A DNA stretch of 6,463 bases, from contig CALKAK010000172.1 of NCBI GenBank assembly GCA_937983015.1, forward strand, positions 1 through 6,463. The letters are read 5' to 3'. Under the pieces are notes generated by a model that worked only from the letters and a program-made list of their open reading frames with translations, did not search any database and was not told the origin of the DNA. Position numbers and translations under genes: made by a program. Shown here piece after piece: positions 5,841-6,463 of the stretch (the first letter of the stretch is position 1; each line of letters begins with the position of its first letter). Source of the stretch: an uncultured Bacillaceae bacterium (lineage in GTDB: Bacteria; Bacillota; Bacilli; Bacillales; Caldibacillaceae).

Positions 5841-6176
5841 TTAGATGATGTTTTTATACCATTGAACATTCGACAATTTTTTAATTATATCGTTAATTTG
5901 AATTTCAAAGTAAATTCCCAACTTATTGATATAAGCTGCCTTGTTAATTACTCAATAAATTTCTACCATCCTTCAGAATCTGTTCTATTTACTTCATGGT
6001 CTAAATTTTCTCCCCAATACTTTTTCGTTTTTTTAAATTTCTCAAAATCAGATCCTTTACTTAATATCTTATTTCCATACAAATAAACGAAATTATCTTA
6101 TATACACAAAGAGGGTATCACGCGGATAATCCTTGTCTCCACGAGATCCCCCTTTTTTAAAATAACGCGTAGCAAT
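5841..6176 (-). pseudogene. Degraded gene for a roughly 110-aa protein, unrecognised
   Basis: From about 6176 the reading is ATRYFKKGGSRGDKDYPRD and TLFVYIR. A shift near 6096 leads to DNFVYLYGNKILSKG, then KKYWGENLDHEVNRTDSEGW, TAG (5965-5963), KFIE. A missing base near 5951 leads to NKAAYINKLGIYFEIQIND and SNVQWYKNII, with TAA at 5843-5841. Each segment looks like true protein and they join in order, so this is one gene with at least one stop and two shifts. ATT (6176-6174) stands where ATG would be expected before Ala-Thr, so the start may also be lost. It follows the 60-aa gene after 12 bases in the same frame; the TAG between them (6191-6189) could even be a nonsense mutation in a single longer gene. 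No family is recognised. Confidence 0.5.
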
Positions 6177-6188
6177 TAAATTATTTGC

Positions 6189-6371
6189 CTAGTAACTGCT
6201 TAATGTTTTTTGTGTTTCTTGTTCTTTTAGATAACGTTCCCTTGCTTCAAGCATGATGTCGATGATTTTATCACGGTATTTCTTAGCCCTTCTCAACGAG
6301 TTCGTCCGCGCCATTTGCAGTTTCAATGCCGCTATTTCCATTCTTTCGCTTTCGGATAAGATGTCTCGCAT
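6189..6371 (-). CDS. Small charged helical protein (60 aa), unrecognised
   Basis: ATG 6371-6369 to TAG 6191-6189. The product is rich in Arg, Lys, Glu, Met and Leu without Pro, Gly or Cys (ESERMEIAALKLQMARTNSL, AKKYRDKIIDIMLEARERY), so it is probably one or two long helices, possibly a coiled coil. No signal peptide or membrane segment is present. AAGGAG (6393-6388) is 16 bases upstream, too far to be ideal; AGGT (6385-6382) at ten bases is a weaker alternative. An in-frame TAG shortly upstream limits the start. The following open sequence is in the same frame, so the gene may be the truncated front of a longer protein. The helical, basic-acidic pattern suits a small regulatory or phage/plasmid-type protein, but nothing identifies it. 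Confidence 0.5.
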   Translation of the reverse strand: MRDILSESERMEIAALKLQMARTNSLRRAKKYRDKIIDIMLEARERYLKEQETQKTLSSY

Positions 6372-6463
6372 TTTTATATTTACCTATCTCCTTATTATCC
6401 GAATGATCTGTATGAGTAAAATTTTTGTAGGCAAAATTAATCCCCTCAAATTAGCGAGGTGGA

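Noticed and set aside
5835..6086. Plus-strand frame of 83 codons, looks like a hypothetical protein
   Set aside because: Nearest purine-rich site is 13 bases from the ATG, the product has no recognisable pattern, and the opposite strand carries a better, though broken, protein reading.
6394..6399. GATAAT as a -10 box for the 60-aa gene
   Set aside because: It abuts the AAGGAG, leaving no room for a normal leader, and no good -35 lies at the right distance.
6444..6459. CCTC/GAGG inverted repeat near the window edge
   Set aside because: Four base pairs only, no clean T-run; may be chance or cut by the window edge.

Overview
The window looks like chromosomal DNA of a Bacillaceae-type Firmicute. 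Shine-Dalgarno sites of the AAGGAG/AGGAGG type, TTG and GTG starts, a large BTAD-type regulator and a LivG-LivF-LivH transporter operon all fit. A thermophilic genus such as Geobacillus, Parageobacillus or Caldibacillus is possible, but that is only an impression from the protein style. No RNA gene, CRISPR array or intact insertion sequence was seen.

Left part (1-3482, moderate GC): a graveyard. On the minus strand lies the C-terminal part of a TPR/winged-helix/BTAD transcriptional regulator, with four in-frame stops and two frameshifts. Head to head with it, on the plus strand, is a decayed ABC importer operon of the branched-chain amino acid/amide (HAAT) family: livG (start missing, Walker A damaged, two frameshifts), livF (one frameshift) and livH (start codon lost, one stop, one frameshift, 3' end missing). 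Regulator and livG both lost their 5' ends at one point, about 1452-1460. One deletion across the space between two divergent genes explains this.

Middle part (3483-5013, clearly more AT-rich): the only convincing intact genes. Both are on the minus strand. A TTG-started lipoprotein (153 aa) is followed after 49 bases by a TTG-started Sec-secreted protein (242 aa) with a Ser/Thr-rich, beta-type central region and a likely disulfide. The second gene has its own candidate SigA promoter and a strong intrinsic terminator. I read this pair as a possible secreted antibacterial protein (bacteriocin or pore-former) with its immunity lipoprotein. The function is inferred.

Right part (5014-6463, AT-rich): short minus-strand genes in various states of decay: a 33-codon and a 51-codon ORF just upstream of the lipoprotein, a broken gene (5310-5656) whose stop overlaps the 51-codon ORF's GTG start, a terminator hairpin and nested dyad, a second broken gene (5841-6176), and a 60-aa charged helical protein. 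None was recognised. Together the window looks like a degraded chromosomal locus in which foreign AT-rich DNA has replaced the end of the liv operon, with one selected cassette surviving among wrecks.
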